Positions 23,560 to 36,300 are shown, numbered from the stretch's first letter. The stretch: DNA of 64,000 nt from Diphasiastrum complanatum (GCA_029204225.1 CM055111.1:13146697-13210696); one strand, 5' to 3'. Notes: generated by a model from the sequence alone, not told the origin. Translations and numbers: made by a program.

Positions 23560-24346
23560 AGAAAGGTTCTAACAAAATGGAAAAAGGAAGGAGGAGGGTG
23601 CGAGGCAGCAAAATGACAAATATGAGAGGGAAATAGGGGGCTGGAAAAGAGCAATATGTGAGCAAAAAGACAGCAAGTAGGTGCAAAAAAGGAAGTGCAA
23701 ATGGGCGCAAGCAATACTTGGGTGGGTGCTGATCCGTCGTTCACTTTGTAGTGCCAACAAAGAGGGGTAAAAGCTGAAGATAATAGGGCACTGGGCAACA
23801 ACTACCAAGATCCACAATATGCTAAAGAATAGGGTGAAAAAGGTGCTAAAGTAAGGCGCCGAACAGCCTTCAATCAATAGCCGAAACGGACAGCAAGTCG
23901 GTGAAGAGAACCGCTGAAAATGAGACGGTAGTAGGGCGCTGGACAGCCTCCAATCAATATAAAAAATGGACAGCAAATCGGTGACAAAAAGTGTCAAAAA
24001 TGATGAGGTAGTAAGGCGCTGGACAACAGCTATCAAATCTGCAAAAACAATGAAAATCTGCCCAAAAAATCGACGAAAGTGATGGGTTAGCAGGGCGCTG
24101 GACAGCCTCCACCAAAACTGCAAAAAATGATGAAGAAATCGTCGAAAGTGATAGGCACTAGGGCACTGGACAACCACCACCAAAAAGAAAAAATAACGGA
24201 GAAAAATTGATGAAAGTGATGGGTGGTAGGGCACTAGACAGCCTCCACCAATCTGCAGGAAAGTTGACGGAGAAAATCGATGAAAGTGATGGGTGGTAGG
24301 GCGCTGGACAGCCTCCACCAATCTGTAGGAAAGTGCTCTGATACCA
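23560..24346 (-). other. Chromovirus leader repeats and primer-binding site (copy 2)
   Basis: Same repeated leader module as copy 1 (GGGCGCTGGACAGCCTCCA with AAAATCGATGAAAGTGATGG), here with six or seven units. The last two units (24180-24330) are almost identical, which suggests recent unit gain. Ends in the initiator-Met primer-binding site at 24335-24346. Confidence 0.75.
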
Positions 24347-24710
24347 AGTTACAAGCTAAGATTCACTAGCTATGCTAGAAAGCAGGACTTAAGCTAGAAA
24401 GCAAGAAGAGAGAATGCTTAAGGAGGCTAAAGAGGAGCAATCATCATCAACTGAATAAAGGAATACAATGCTGCCCTACTTATACCCTCTCCCTGAATCA
24501 AATGGAGGATTCAAAAAAGGGAGGGAAAAGGATTTGGAGGGAAAATAGTGCGCCCTCCCAATAGGAGGACCCCCACTCCAAATCAATGTGACAAGTCCTA
24601 AAAATGTAACCAAATAGGGCCCAAGGCCAGTATAGCCTGCTTATGCATAATAACAATAAAAGAATGGACGCGGCGAATCTAATGAGCCAGGTCCATAACT
24701 ATAGGTGACT
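24347..24710 (-). repeat. Chromovirus 5' LTR (copy 2)
   Basis: 364 bp, same termini as the partner LTR. About 20 bases that follow CCAGTATA in the other LTRs are missing. Bordered on the right by the target duplication ATAGG. Confidence 0.9.
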
Positions 24711-25211
24711 CATGATTGATACATTTGGCCCAGGCTATTACTGCTCACTGGTTAGTTCTATGGGTGATGAAATGTAGCCAACATGGGTTCTTAGGATCCT
24801 TAACCGCATACAGATATAACCCTAACTATTTTTATTACCCACGACTAATATATATAACCTGAGGATTCGGTACCTGCAAGCACAGATAAACAAGGCAATA
24901 AATGAGAGCAATCACGATAAAATGACAATCACACGAAAGGCAAATGATGATCTGAAAGACATCCAGTGCTCGGGCATTCATCCCCTTATATTCACCAAAA
25001 GATACATTCAAAAATGGGTCGTGACCCACTTTACATATGCCCGCCCTTAACTAAACGTGGCCACGTGGTTAAGCATCATGACTGCCCCTATTTAACTAAC
25101 TCTTCACGCTACATGGACAACTAACCGAATGGGTCCATGAAATGTCTAAATACTCACAAACTCTCTCTCATTTCATGGTCATCACCCACCAACTCTTTCA
25201 TATTTGTCTTT
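24711..25211. other. Between chromovirus copy 2 and decayed copia; possible copia 3' end
   Basis: Directly downstream of the copia coding end. A purine-rich run on the minus strand near 25085-25100 (TAGGGGCAG) might be a polypurine tract, with LTR-like DNA to its left. No second copy of this sequence exists in the window, so no LTR can be proved. Confidence 0.35.
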
Positions 25212-28200
25212 TATTCCCAACTGATCTCGTAGCGCAATGAATCGTTGCTTCACCAAAGGCTTCGTCATGATATTTGCTAACATCCCCTCTGTCTATCCAT
25301 ATTGTAGTGATAGCATCCCTTCTTCTACCAGATCCCTCACAAAGTGGTATTGGATCCCAATGTGCTTGCTTCTCTTATGGAACCCTACATTCTTATTGAG
25401 GAAGAGGCACCCCTGGTTGTCATTGAGTAGTTGCATTTCATGCTTCGTCATTCCCAACTCATCCATCAGATTCCTCAACCATACATACTCTTTTGCAGCA
25501 TGACAGACGCCCATGTATTCTGCCTCCATTGATGAGAGAGCAGCTGAGGCTTGCTTCTTACAGCTCCAACTGATGCATCCTCCCCCCATCATGAATACAT
25601 ATCTACACGTGGATCTTCTGTCGTCTCGATCGCCAGCCCAATCAGAGTCAGCAAATCCGATTACCCCCTCATCAGTCCTCTTGAAGACCAAACCAAACCC
25701 TTGAGTTGCTTTGAGGTATTTTATCACTCTTTTTCTTGCTTCCCAGTGTTGTTCTCCTGGGTCTGATAAGAATTGACTTAATTTGGTGACTGCAGTTGCA
25801 ATGTCAGGCCTCATGCTCACCATAGCATACATCAGTGACCCCATCAGTCTTCTGAAGGGTCGTCGGCTCATATCATCCCTCTCTTGCTGAGAAGCAGGGC
25901 ACATCTCTTTGCTTAACTGAACGTTTGTGTCCAGTGGGGTACTCAATGGACATGAGTTTTCCATTCTGAACCTTGAAATAATGTTATGAACAAATTTTTC
26001 TTGCCCCATCCAGGTCACTCCCTTCTCTCTGTCTCTCTTAATCTGGACACCTAAACAAAAATGTATACTTCCCATGTCTTTTACTTCAAAATTGTCCTTG
26101 AAAGAAAAATTCCAGGTTTTTCCAAGATATAGACACTATTGTCAGAATGGCATCTTTTGAATGCAATACTCAGGAAGAACTGATCTATCTTCAAGTACCA
26201 CATTCGCGATGATTGCTTCAATCCACACAAAGCCTTCTTTAGGCAACATACCTTTCTGGTCCCATCGTTGAAGCCCTCTGGTTGATTCATGTACACCTGT
26301 TCTTCCAAGTCTCCATCCAGAAATGTAGTTTTCACGTCCATTTGTTCTATCTCCATATCCATAATGGTGGCTCTGGCTATCAGCAGTCGGAGAGAGCTTA
26401 TCTTCATGACTGGTGCAAAGGTTTCCTGATAATCGATTCCTTCAATATGGCTGTATTCTTTTGCTACCAATCTGGCTTTGAATCGGTCCACTTGCCCCTC
26501 TACTTCGTATTTTATCTTGAATACCCATTTACTCCCTATGGCTTTTCTATCTAGTGGGAGTTCCACTAATTCCCATGCTTCATTTGCCTTGATCGACTGC
26601 AACTCCTCTTCCATGGCCTCTTCCCATTTTTTCCACTCAGCACTTTGTTGTGCTTCCAACCATGTCTCTGGTTCCTTCATTACTCCATCTGTGTCTTGCT
26701 GGTGCCCTATGAGTCCCATCTCATCATACCTCTTGGGCGCTCTTCTTTCTCTGGTGGATCTCCTTGGTTCTTCCAACATCTCCTGCATCGTTGGTTCTGG
26801 TCGTTCTCCCTCCTGCCCTGTGGGTTTCCCTTTCAATTTAGTGAGGTAATCCCATCCTTCATCTATGATGACCTGTGGGTTAGCAAGATCATATATCTTG
26901 TATCCATTTGCATTGTTGGGATATCCTACGAAAACACCTGGGGTCCCTCTCTGATCTAGTTTCTTTCTTGTCTCATTGGGAACTGCATTTAGGCTTTACA
27001 TCCAAATATCCGCATGTGTTCCAATGATGGCTTCTGACCATTCCACATTGTGTTTGGTGTGGAGTCTCTCATTAATCTGTTCGGAACCCTGTTAAGGATA
27101 TACACTGCTATGCTTGCAGCCTCTTCCCACAGGAATTTTGGTAGTCCTCTGCCATACAACATGCACCTAGACATGTCCATGATAGTTCTATTCTTGCATT
27201 CAGCAAGTCCGTTTTGTTGAGGTGTGTAGCTCGTTGTGAACTATTGATGGATCCCCTTTTCTCTACATAAATCCTTGAATTTGTTTCCAATATATTCACC
27301 ATCGTTATCCAATCTTACACGCTTCACCTTTTGATTTGTCTGTGTTTCTGCCAAGATTACAAATTCCTTGAACTTTTGTATAGCCTCATCCTTGAATCTG
27401 ATGCAGTATAGGAAGGACTTCCTACTGAAGTCGTCAATGAAGGTCATGAAATATTTGGATCTCCCCAAAGACTCGGGATCCATTAGTCCACAGATGTCTG
27501 TGTAGATCAGCTCCAGCAATCCCTTGGTGCTTATTCCAGATCTTCTTTTGAATGGCTCTCTGTGTTGTTTGCCAAGCACACATCCCTGACAGGTGTATCC
27601 TTCTCCTCTTCCATTGTAATCCATTAGTCACCAGGTTGTTTATCCACATGAGGTTCAGAACATCCGCTCCTACATGTCCTAGTCTTTTGTGCCATATGGC
27701 ATCCTTCTTGGTCTTTGCAACGACCATGTGGGCTTGATAAAGGTTTACTGCTCTGCTTTCGAACCTGTAAAGCCCATCCTCTGTCACTGCCGTGGCTAGT
27801 TTTTCTCCCTCCTTTGTGACGTGACACTTGTCTCCTGAGAATAGCAGCTCCTCCTTCCTCTGCCATTCTTCTGACTAACAACAAGTTCTTGGTCATCTGA
27901 GGGACATACATGACATCTCTGATCACCCCGCACTTCCCATTCATGAGTCGCAGGCAGATGGTCCCGCTTCTAGGTGACAATAGGCCTTCTCCGCTTCCCA
28001 CTATCACACGTCGTGGAGGATATCTTCCTTGATAACTAGAAAATGTCTTCATGTCAAATGTGATATGACACGTCGCCGGAGTCTAGATACCAATTCCTGT
28101 CAGTTTTACTCACATCCTCCTCCTTTCTTGCACTGATCCCCAAGTTACTGTCTGATCGTGCCTCCTTTCGTGGTGTGAATTTGATTCGCGGCACTCTGAG

Positions 28201-29310
28201 GAAGTGCTGCACATACTTCCTTTCGCTGCCTCCCAGTGTAGCCATGAGGGCTACGTTCCTCTCCCTTTCTTCTGTCTCAGCCACGTTGGCTTGAGTCTCA
28301 ATCTGTCTCCTCATGTCTTCTAGCTTTTTCCTGCATTCTCTGGCTGTGTCCGGGAATGTTGCGGTAATACACACTCCTCTTTCTGTCTCTTCGGCTGATG
28401 CTTCGTCCTTCAGAATTGCTTGGTCTCTGCTCAGCATTCTGGTTCATCTGGACGCTCCCCATTTCGTGTTCTTGCTTTTGTCCCGTGGTTAAGTGAGCGA
28501 GTCTCCCGATCAACGCATGCTCATCAATGGAGGATGAGCTCCTCCTCTCTTCCTCTTGCAGTAGCCGTTGCGTTACATATATATCTATTTGTGAAATGAG
28601 AATAAATCCAATTTCACAAATTTATATAGAGAAGTCAGTGATGTCATAAGGTAAAGCTTAGAAACAATATACGAGCAACTCAAAAAGTCAAAGGATCTAA
28701 GTCAAAACAATAATAAAAAACTCAATAAACAAAAATTCTTAGCCAAATAGCATTGTTTATGTCTCATCAGTACCCAAGCATAAGTTGCTAACTCGGTTTC
28801 GAAAGAATCCGGATTCTCTTGGGTAGACCCAGTGTTGACTAAGAAGCAAAAGACAATCAGCAAGAAGACAATCTCCATGTCTTCCACCCTGCAGCCTTCT
28901 AAGATCATTACCAGCAGTTCATACGACGCTGGTAAACTCCCCAGTATTGTGAACACCAGATGCGTCCGCTCCACTGGCGCTCCCGCAGCCTCCAATTGTC
29001 TGGCTATACCTTTCATCTTTTCCAGATGAGTGCTCAGTGAGTCCTCTTCAGTTTGGCAGTTTTTGCATCTTGGACCTGAGCTGCAGGCAAAACTGCATCT
29101 TGGACCTGAGCTGCAGGTATTTCACCCAAGGTTAGACATATTGTGACTAACGTTTTCCGCTCACGAGCTTCGAATCTGATCGCAGCTTCAGCGTCCATGA
29201 TCACTCCCTCTGCGTCTGCCAGAGGCGTCTTTTCAGTGCCTTCCACGATTCCCCACAACATCTTTTCCATTAGTATCATCTTCATCTTCCATCGCCAGAG
29301 TGCATAGCCT
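25212..29310 (-). pseudogene. Decayed Ty1/copia polyprotein (gag to RNase H), 5' truncated
   Basis: Sense with PELP1, in intron 4. It begins inside gag (WKMKMILMEKMLW at about 29285), without start codon, primer site or 5' LTR. Gag continues (ILGSLPASYE, 28950) and is interrupted by about 300 bases of unrelated AT-rich DNA (28570-28870). Protease region near 28060-28090; pre-integrase CVLGKQHREPF at about 27580; integrase core 27500-27000 (TDICGLMDPE, FIDDFSRKSF, RLDNDGEYIGNKF, then PNRLMRDSTP); RT from 26740 (KWVFKIKYEVEGQVDRFKAR, QMDVKTTFLDGDLEEQVYM); RNase H (GFADSDWAGD, SSMEAEYM) 25700-25500; pol end MLANIMTKPL about 25275. The YVDD block is deleted near 26085-26105. Many frameshifts; long decayed. 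Confidence 0.9.
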
Positions 29311-29531
29311 GCTGCTCCTGTGCCACTTTATGATTTGATTGGCCCTGTGCGTCGAATGATTGCAAGGTTCTCCAATTATAGGTTTTGAATTTTTTTCATC
29401 ATACTTATACAGCTTTAATAGTCAGATAATTTGACAATGTGTGATGCAAGACTGAATGCAATCTAGATTTTTACCAGTGACCAGAAGCTCATTCATAACT
29501 TTTTAAAATGAACAAATTGAGATGTACATAC
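29311..29531. other. Proximal part of PELP1 intron 4
   Basis: Unique AT-rich intron sequence adjoining the exon 4 donor (GTATGT at 29531). The copia remnant begins about 220 bases into the intron. Confidence 0.6.
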
Positions 29532-29646
29532 CCAAATGCTACTTGACTCGTTGTCACTTAAAATTTGTATCAATGGCTGACTTAATTTTCCAGCAAGTGC
29601 TGCAGCATCACGACGAATGCCTGGAAATTCTAGAAGAGCTCCCAAT
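29532..29646 (-). CDS. PELP1: PELP1/RIX1-like gene, exon 4
   Basis: 115 bases (1 plus 38 codons). Acceptor GGCAG; donor GTATGT. Encodes LGALLEFPGIRRDAAALAGK and then LSQPLIQILSDNESSSIW. It matches the plant PELP1 block of LTRL, a short basic loop, AxxxxxKLIQP and a Leu-Leu-x-Glu/Asp segment. The Arg codon is split with exon 3 (AG|A). Confidence 0.88.
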
Positions 29647-29845
29647 CTGCCGCACTCATACAATCTCATGATGAGTACACAAACAGCAAAAGGATTGCGA
29701 CTAAATGCTTAGAATTCACGGGCCAAACAAAAATATACAAGTACTTCATCCCAGAGAGTAAAATACACACAACAAGCTGCCATCATGCAATCAAAAAATG
29801 AAAAAGACAAAACAATGTTCCACCTCAAGACACTTTTTGAAGTAC

Positions 29846-29907
29846 CTGGTGAAAATATCCGTAAGAGAAGCACAAGCAGCTGCACGAACAAATGCAGGTT
29901 CAGTTGA
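29846..29907 (-). CDS. PELP1: PELP1/RIX1-like gene, exon 3
   Basis: 62 bases (20 codons plus 2). Acceptor AATGCAG; donor GTACTT at 29845. Encodes STEPAFVRAAACASLTDIFT, aligned with the FVKVASC-x-SISDLLTR segment of plant PELP1 proteins. Intron 3 is 199 bases and intron 2 is 153 bases, both without insertions. Confidence 0.85.
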
Positions 29908-30060
29908 CTGCATTCAGAGAAACAGAATACCTTAGTATCAAACACAAGGGAGAATGTAATGTATCCAGGAATAATAAAATCTCAAGGTTAGAATGTACAA
30001 GCCCACTTTACCATATAGGATGGACTGATTAAATTAATAAACGTCATGCTACGAAAGTAC

Positions 30061-30177
30061 CTTGAGCTGAATCGCAAGCTTTTGTAACCAAGAAGCATAA
30101 GAGTCAATAAAACGTCGTAGACTGCATTCTTGAGAAGTAACCCCAAGCAAACTCACTCCAGCCCATCGATTTTCGGC
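30061..30177 (-). CDS. PELP1: PELP1/RIX1-like gene, exon 2
   Basis: 117 bases, 39 codons, phase 0 at both ends. Acceptor TTTACAG; donor GTACTT at 30060. Encodes RWAGVSLLGVTSQECSLRRF and then IDSYASWLQKL, which matches the WxGICLLGVTCQECSxxRFxxSYSxWF block, the most diagnostic signature of the plant family. Joins exon 1 after a 9.3-kb intron. Confidence 0.93.
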
Positions 30178-32985
30178 CTGTAAAGCAACAATTTTAAAAT
30201 ATAGCAGTAGCCTTATCGCATTATGCTTAAGCAGCGGCAGCCCTTTTCGACCACAAATGTGCACTTATACTACATCTATCAAATTGAAAAGCAAAAATCA
30301 AACACCACACTCAAAAAAGAGGCAACAGAATCCTCCCATTTTTTCCTTTTACAGAATACATTGTTGCATCCTTGGCACTGCAGTTTTTTTGAAACATGTC
30401 AAGCAATTTGCTCTGATTCTGTTGAAACTCAAATTGTACCTACCATTTCCAACTCCATGAGACAGCTTTGAATAACCAATATCTCCTATGTGTTCCTTAG
30501 AAACCTGAAGCTTACAGAATTTACAGCCTCAATCGTCTGGAGCATACATCTAATATGATTCCACTTTTGGGGCTCAAAGTCATACTTGATCACTAAGAAG
30601 TAACAATAACTTTGATAGAGCAACTCAAATTGCCAATGGACATGGACATGTGCGTAGGAGCTTATTACTGGGTCAGTCATTGTTTTTGGCCCTAAGACAT
30701 TACATCCACAGGACTTATTTTGAGTAGCTGGATATGAGCCAGCATTTTGAGCCATGTGGCACAAGTGATAACCCTATCAATGGAGGAGATGGCCTGTCTC
30801 TTCCATCTACTTATCTAGCATAAGAGGAATGGCAAATAACAATTGTTTTGCAGCCCATTGATGGATTAATACATGCTTTTCAGTCCATTGCTGCAGGAGA
30901 TGTCCTATAAAGTCTCATCCTTTTTCCCGCTGTGGATTTTCCAGCCCATTATCCCTCTTACAGCCATACATCATGTGAATGGTCCTCAGAAGGTCAGTCA
31001 ATTTTCACAGAGTGGCAGTATCCACTTCTTGACAGCCTAATCTTCGATCATAGCAGTATTCTACCATTTTCAGTAGTGCTTTCTGCTGGGTGGCCCACTT
31101 TTCTGCAACTAGTGATGAGTGTCTAATTTCCTACATGATAATTGATCCATTGCTGACTGTTAATTGTGGCTTGGCCATATTCGTTCAGCAGAGGGGACAG
31201 TTCCTATGGCATATATGGGAGGTGCTGGGAGTGAGCACATGGTGCACACGCACGCCCTAGAGTCAGGCCACGACCACATGCAGCTACATAGGACGGGGCG
31301 AGCAGATATCGACAGACCACAGTGCCTGCAAGGTGGCAGCGGACACATCATGAGGCAGCCACTAGACTTACACGCCAGTTTTTTTATAGTGGCTACCTTG
31401 CATTTTCCTTGGCCGACACCACTATCTTCCGTGACATGATGAGGTAGATTGCAGCTTGTGATGCCACTTCAGTCTTGGAGACCCCCCACACACGAGGCTC
31501 TTCATACTCGCCATTTGAGAGAGGAGCATGCATGCATCACGAGAGAGCTCAGCCCCATATGACATGCCTAGTGGCTTGACAAGTGGAATTTCCTCCACAA
31601 GCCCATACACGCAGTTGCTCATTTGCTTCACCCTATGTGGGCTACTGGACAGACGCCGAGCTTGTGGATAGCTGGAGGACATACACACACAATGTGCATC
31701 CAAGTCAGGATTGGATGGGGGGTTGTGACAGCTATCGTGCTACGTTTTGCTTGGTTCACCATCTACACACGTCGCCATGGAAAAGAGATCAATATTTAGT
31801 ATTAGCATGGCTTCCTACTTTCTTGTTGGCCATGTACAACATTGCTAACATCATGTAGTATCTTTGTTAGTACCTTTTATCATCATAATGTTATCTCTCA
31901 TAAGGTGGCAAATATTATCTAAAAACTCCTCTCGAGCATCAACTTCACATGAGTCCATAATAAAGATAATGTTGCTCTACAATTTTGGATTATCGATGCG
32001 CCACCCAATGCTCCTGTTGTTGCAACATGTCAAGCACAATTAGCACGTGCCAATTGTGCTACACAAGAAGAACACAACATATCCAATTGAGAGTTGAAAT
32101 TCTTGGCAGAAAATTTATGCATCACCTGATACAAGTAACAAACATTCTTATATTAGCAAGGGGGTGTAGCATGATCAAGCATGCTTGCACACACAAAGCA
32201 CGAGAGTTTTGTATCCACAACACATCAGTTGAAAGTTCACAAGCAACAACCCACACCCAAAGATTTAATGCACAAAAAAAAGTGCACCAAAGGAACACTG
32301 TCTTGATCATTGACATAATACAAGCACAACACAACTTTAATGACCCAAGGGCCAAGAGATGGCCACACTTCTCCTGGAGTGCTAGACTCTCTCATGGCAT
32401 GTAAGTGTGCTAGATCGCTCGTAGTGCCCTTCTTTTAAGAATTTTTTATCCTCGAGTATGGAATTTGGAACCACCTACTTATATGGGACTAAACATAATG
32501 TGCCACACATTGTCTAGACGGCTAATAGGCTTCCATCACCTTAGGACCTAGAGAACTGCCAGATTGAACAATGCTTTGACTTCCAAGCACTAGAGATTGA
32601 TGACTTTGGAGCTTGACAAACAGAATAGTGCTATAGCCCTAAGCCCAGGTACATTGATGTACTCACTGAATAGCAAAATGATCAGTATACTTTACCACTC
32701 ACCTTTATCAAACTCAAAGGTTCAACTCACAAATGCAAACACTAACATATAACTCCTATACAAATTTTTTTTGTATAGGAGCTCAATAAGACTAAATAAG
32801 CTTATCCAAATGCCAAGTAATGCACGAATAAGACTAAGTGACTTTATCTTACTGCTAACATGGCCCAAAGGGCCTAGTCAAAAGGCCTATTAACAAATAA
32901 TTCCTAAAGTGTTGAAGACCAAGTGGTGTCTATTATGTAAGTAACCCTCTTGGTATGAGCAATAATTGCCTCATAATGGGCATCC
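30178..32985. other. PELP1 intron 1, distal part, no gene
   Basis: No protein family motif found in any open stretch. A short perfect hairpin lies around 32752-32783 (arms CTCCTATACAAA and its complement about a T-rich loop). Otherwise featureless AT-rich intron DNA up to the copia target duplication. Confidence 0.5.
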
Positions 32986-32990
32986 CAAAC

Positions 32991-33380
32991 TGTCAAATTC
33001 CAAGGCCTAGCTATGGAGTATCATAACAGCATAGTAAGCACACTATGAAAGCTTCAGAAAACCAGCTATGGAGTAGAACACAAAAGCAAGAGAGAGAGGA
33101 CTTCAAAGCTCACACAACATGAATGAATATTCAAAGTGTAGTAGGGCGTGGAAACCCCTCCAAAGTTTGGGCTACATATAGCATGTTATGTATAGAGGTG
33201 GTGTCTTGCTAATTCTAGCTCTAGAACCCACATGGGTCCTTAACCTACTTGATTTACTTGCCTAATTAGCACAAGTGGGGTGTACTATGTACATAAATGT
33301 TTTACCCCCATGTCTTATGCACAACTTACAAGTTACAAGTATACAAGCCTTAAGGGGCAAAATAGGCATTTATTTCAACA
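32991..33380 (-). repeat. Copia 3' LTR, 390 bp
   Basis: TG...CA termini. Differs from the 5' LTR at two C/T positions (about 33043 and 33297). The gag-pol stop codon lies inside it. Confidence 0.95.
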
Positions 33381-36300
33381 CCCCCCCCTCAATGGCTATT
33401 TTGTTCATACCAACACCTAGCATGCTACGAAACTTTTCAAATTTTTCTCTACTAAGTGCCTTAGTAAAGATATCTGCTGCTTGTTCGTTGGTATCACAGT
33501 ACTCGAGCTGAATTTCTCCGCTTTGTATCTTCTCTCATAAGAAGTGTTGATCCACCTCAATATGCTTCGTACAAGCATGGTACACAGGATTTTTGGCAAG
33601 CTGGATGCAACTCTGGTTGTCACACTGAAGAATAGTAGGACCATCCTGTGGAATCTGCACCTCCCCAAGAAGTCTCCTGAGCCATATTGCCTCGCAGGTA
33701 GCTTTTGCCGCTGCCCTGTACTCAGCCTCTGTCGATGATAAGGTAACTGTGGGCTGTTTCTTGCTACACCAAGAAATGGCCCCTGAACCAAGGTTAAAAG
33801 TGTAACCTGTGGTCGACTTTTGATCATCCCTATCACCTGCCCAATCCGAATCTGTAAAGCCTCCAAGATGAAGCTTTCCGTCATCTGTGTACTCAATCCC
33901 ATAGCAGGTTGTCCCTTTGACATACCTCAAAACCCTCTTGGCTGCTTTCCAATGTGCTTCAGTTGGAGAACTCATGAACTGGCTTGCTACACCAACCGCA
34001 TAGGAAATGTCTGGTCTCGTAGTGTTGAGATAAATCAAGCTACCCACAAGCTGCCTATAAAGAGTCTCGTCCACAAAAGGAGTGCCATCATCTCTGGATG
34101 GATTACTGCTGGTATCAATGGGCGTGGAAATGGGTTTGCAATCCTGCATGTTGAACCTGTTCAAAACTTCACATGCATAGTTGGCTTCGGAAATAAACAC
34201 ACAGTTCTCCTTTTTCCAAACCTCCAAACCAAGACAATAGTGGATTAAGCCCAAATCCTTCATCTCGAACTCATTTGATAAATGAGCCTTCACCTTTTCA
34301 ATAAGCTGCCCATTGTTACCCGTGATGACCAAGTCATCCACATAGAGAACTATCAAAACAATGTTCCCATCTTCCTCCTTCACGAACAGGTTGCAATCCG
34401 ACTGACTCTTTATGAATTGCTCCTTGGCAAAATAGTCGTCAATACGACTATACCAGGCCCTGGGTGCCTGCTTCAAACCATATAAGGCCTTCTTAAGCCT
34501 GCATACCATACTTTCCTTGCCCTTAGCCTCAAAACCTTGTGGCTGTTCCATGTAGACTTCTTCAGCCAACTGTCCATTAAGAAAAGCACTCTTCACGTCC
34601 ATTTGATGGACCTCCCAACCAAAAAATGCAGCCAATGCTAAAACCAACCTGATAGACGTCATCTTAGCTACCGGTGCAAACGTCTCATCATAGTCTAAGC
34701 CCTCCTTCTTTGCATAGCCTTTAGCAACCAGCCTTGCCTTACGCTTTTCGATGCTCCCATCAGATTTGTATTTGGTCCTGTAGACCCACTTACAGCCAAT
34801 AGGACGCTTCCCTTTTGGTAACTTCACCAAATCCCATGTATCATTCTTGAGAATGGAGTCGTACTCCTCTTGCATAGCATGTTGCCATACCTTCTCATCT
34901 TCTGCCTCAACGAATGTATGTGGATCTTGTGAATCCAAAATAGTAGTCATAAGTGCATAGTTTGTCTCCTGGTGTTTATGCTGCTGGGCTTGCCTTTGAG
35001 ACCTCCTAGCCCCTGGATTGCTGCTCTCTCCCTCATCCAATATCAAACCATCCTACACAGTTTGCCAATACCACTTGGGAAGCTTCTTCCTTGCAGTTGG
35101 TGATGAAGACGGTGAATAGGACTCAACAGATTTGCCCCTTTCCTTCCGCTTCCTAGCCTCCTCGGATTCTTCCTCTTGATCACTCATATGATCATCCTGA
35201 GGCTCCCCAATATATGGATGTGGGTCATCAAGTATTGGCACAAATTCACTTGTACCATCCTCCATCTCAAGTTCCTCTATAGGAGGCGTTTGATCTTCTT
35301 CAAAGATCACATCTCGACTTATGATCCTCTTCTTGCTAGTAAGATCGTAAAGTCTGTAAGCTTTGCTTTCTTCACTGTATCCCAAGAAAATACTCTTTGC
35401 TGATTTTGCATCCAGCTTCTTCCTGTTATCCTTGGGAATATGGGCATAGGCCGTACAACCAAACACTCGCAAAGCGCCTACCTTGGGCTTAATGCCGCTA
35501 AATGCCTCTTCTGGAGTCTTGCCTTCCACAGCTTTTGTTGGACTTCTATTCAACAGAAACACTGCTGTGTGCATTGCCTCGCCCCAAAAAGAGTTGGGCA
35601 ACCCCTTTGCCTTGAGCATGCACCTTGCACACTCCACAATAGTTCGGTTCTTTCTCTCTGCTACGCCGTTTTGCTGAGGGGTATGAGGAGCTGTAAGCTG
35701 CCTTTTGATCCCATTGGCCTTGCAGAATTCCACAAATTCTGTCTTAATGAACTCTCCACCACCGTCTGACCTGAGCATCTTTATCTTCTTTCCTGCATGT
35801 TCTTCTACCAAAGCTTTGAAATGCAGGAAGTACTTGAATGCTTCAGATTTTAACTTCAAGAGATAAATCCAAATCTTGCGTGAGAAGTCATCAATAAAGG
35901 TCATAAAGTAATATGCCCTCCCTGCAGATTTTGTTTGGGTTGGGCCCCACAAATCTGAATGTATCAAGTCAAGTATGCCTGCTGCCCTGGTGGTGCTTTC
36001 CTTGGGAAACTTATGTCTTTGCTGTTTTCCCATAGCGCAAGCCTTGCAAACTGAAGAGCTTGGCTTAACAACTGGAAGCTCCTCCACCATATGATGCTGG
36101 TTCAACACCTGCATGCTTTGGTAGCCAAGATGTCCATACCTCTCATGCCACAACCTATCCACATCCCCTCCTTTTGCTGTATAAGCATGCTGACTAGGGA
36201 TAGAAGTGTATAACCTGTATAGATTATCTTCCTGCAATCCTTTGGCCACAACCTTCATATTATCACTCAAGTCCAACACAAGACAAGAAGTAGCATCAAA

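Larger units (their letters stand above)
21480..24710 (-). mobile_element. Ty3/gypsy chromovirus copy lacking gag to RNase H, target duplication ATAGG
   Basis: 3.2-kb deletion derivative of the same family as 12036-17637, sense with PELP1. Both ends are intact: ATAGG lies directly left (21475-21479) and right (24711-24715). Left (3') LTR 21480-21854, 375 bp; right (5') LTR 24347-24710, 364 bp, with a small deletion after CCAGTATA. The primer-binding site TGGTATCAGAGC (minus strand, 24335-24346) abuts the 5' LTR. Internally only the repetitive leader and the integrase-chromodomain part remain. The junction near 23520-23560 removes gag, protease, RT and RNase H. Located in PELP1 intron 4. Confidence 0.95.

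Noticed and set aside
23569-24321. 250-codon minus-strand ORF in chromovirus copy 2
   Set aside because: It is the repetitive leader read through; the repeats lack stops by chance, and the Cys/His/Pro pattern repeats with the DNA unit.
31164-31858. ORFs in intron 1 as exons of another gene
   Set aside because: No family motif and no splice pattern linking them; composition is like surrounding intron DNA.
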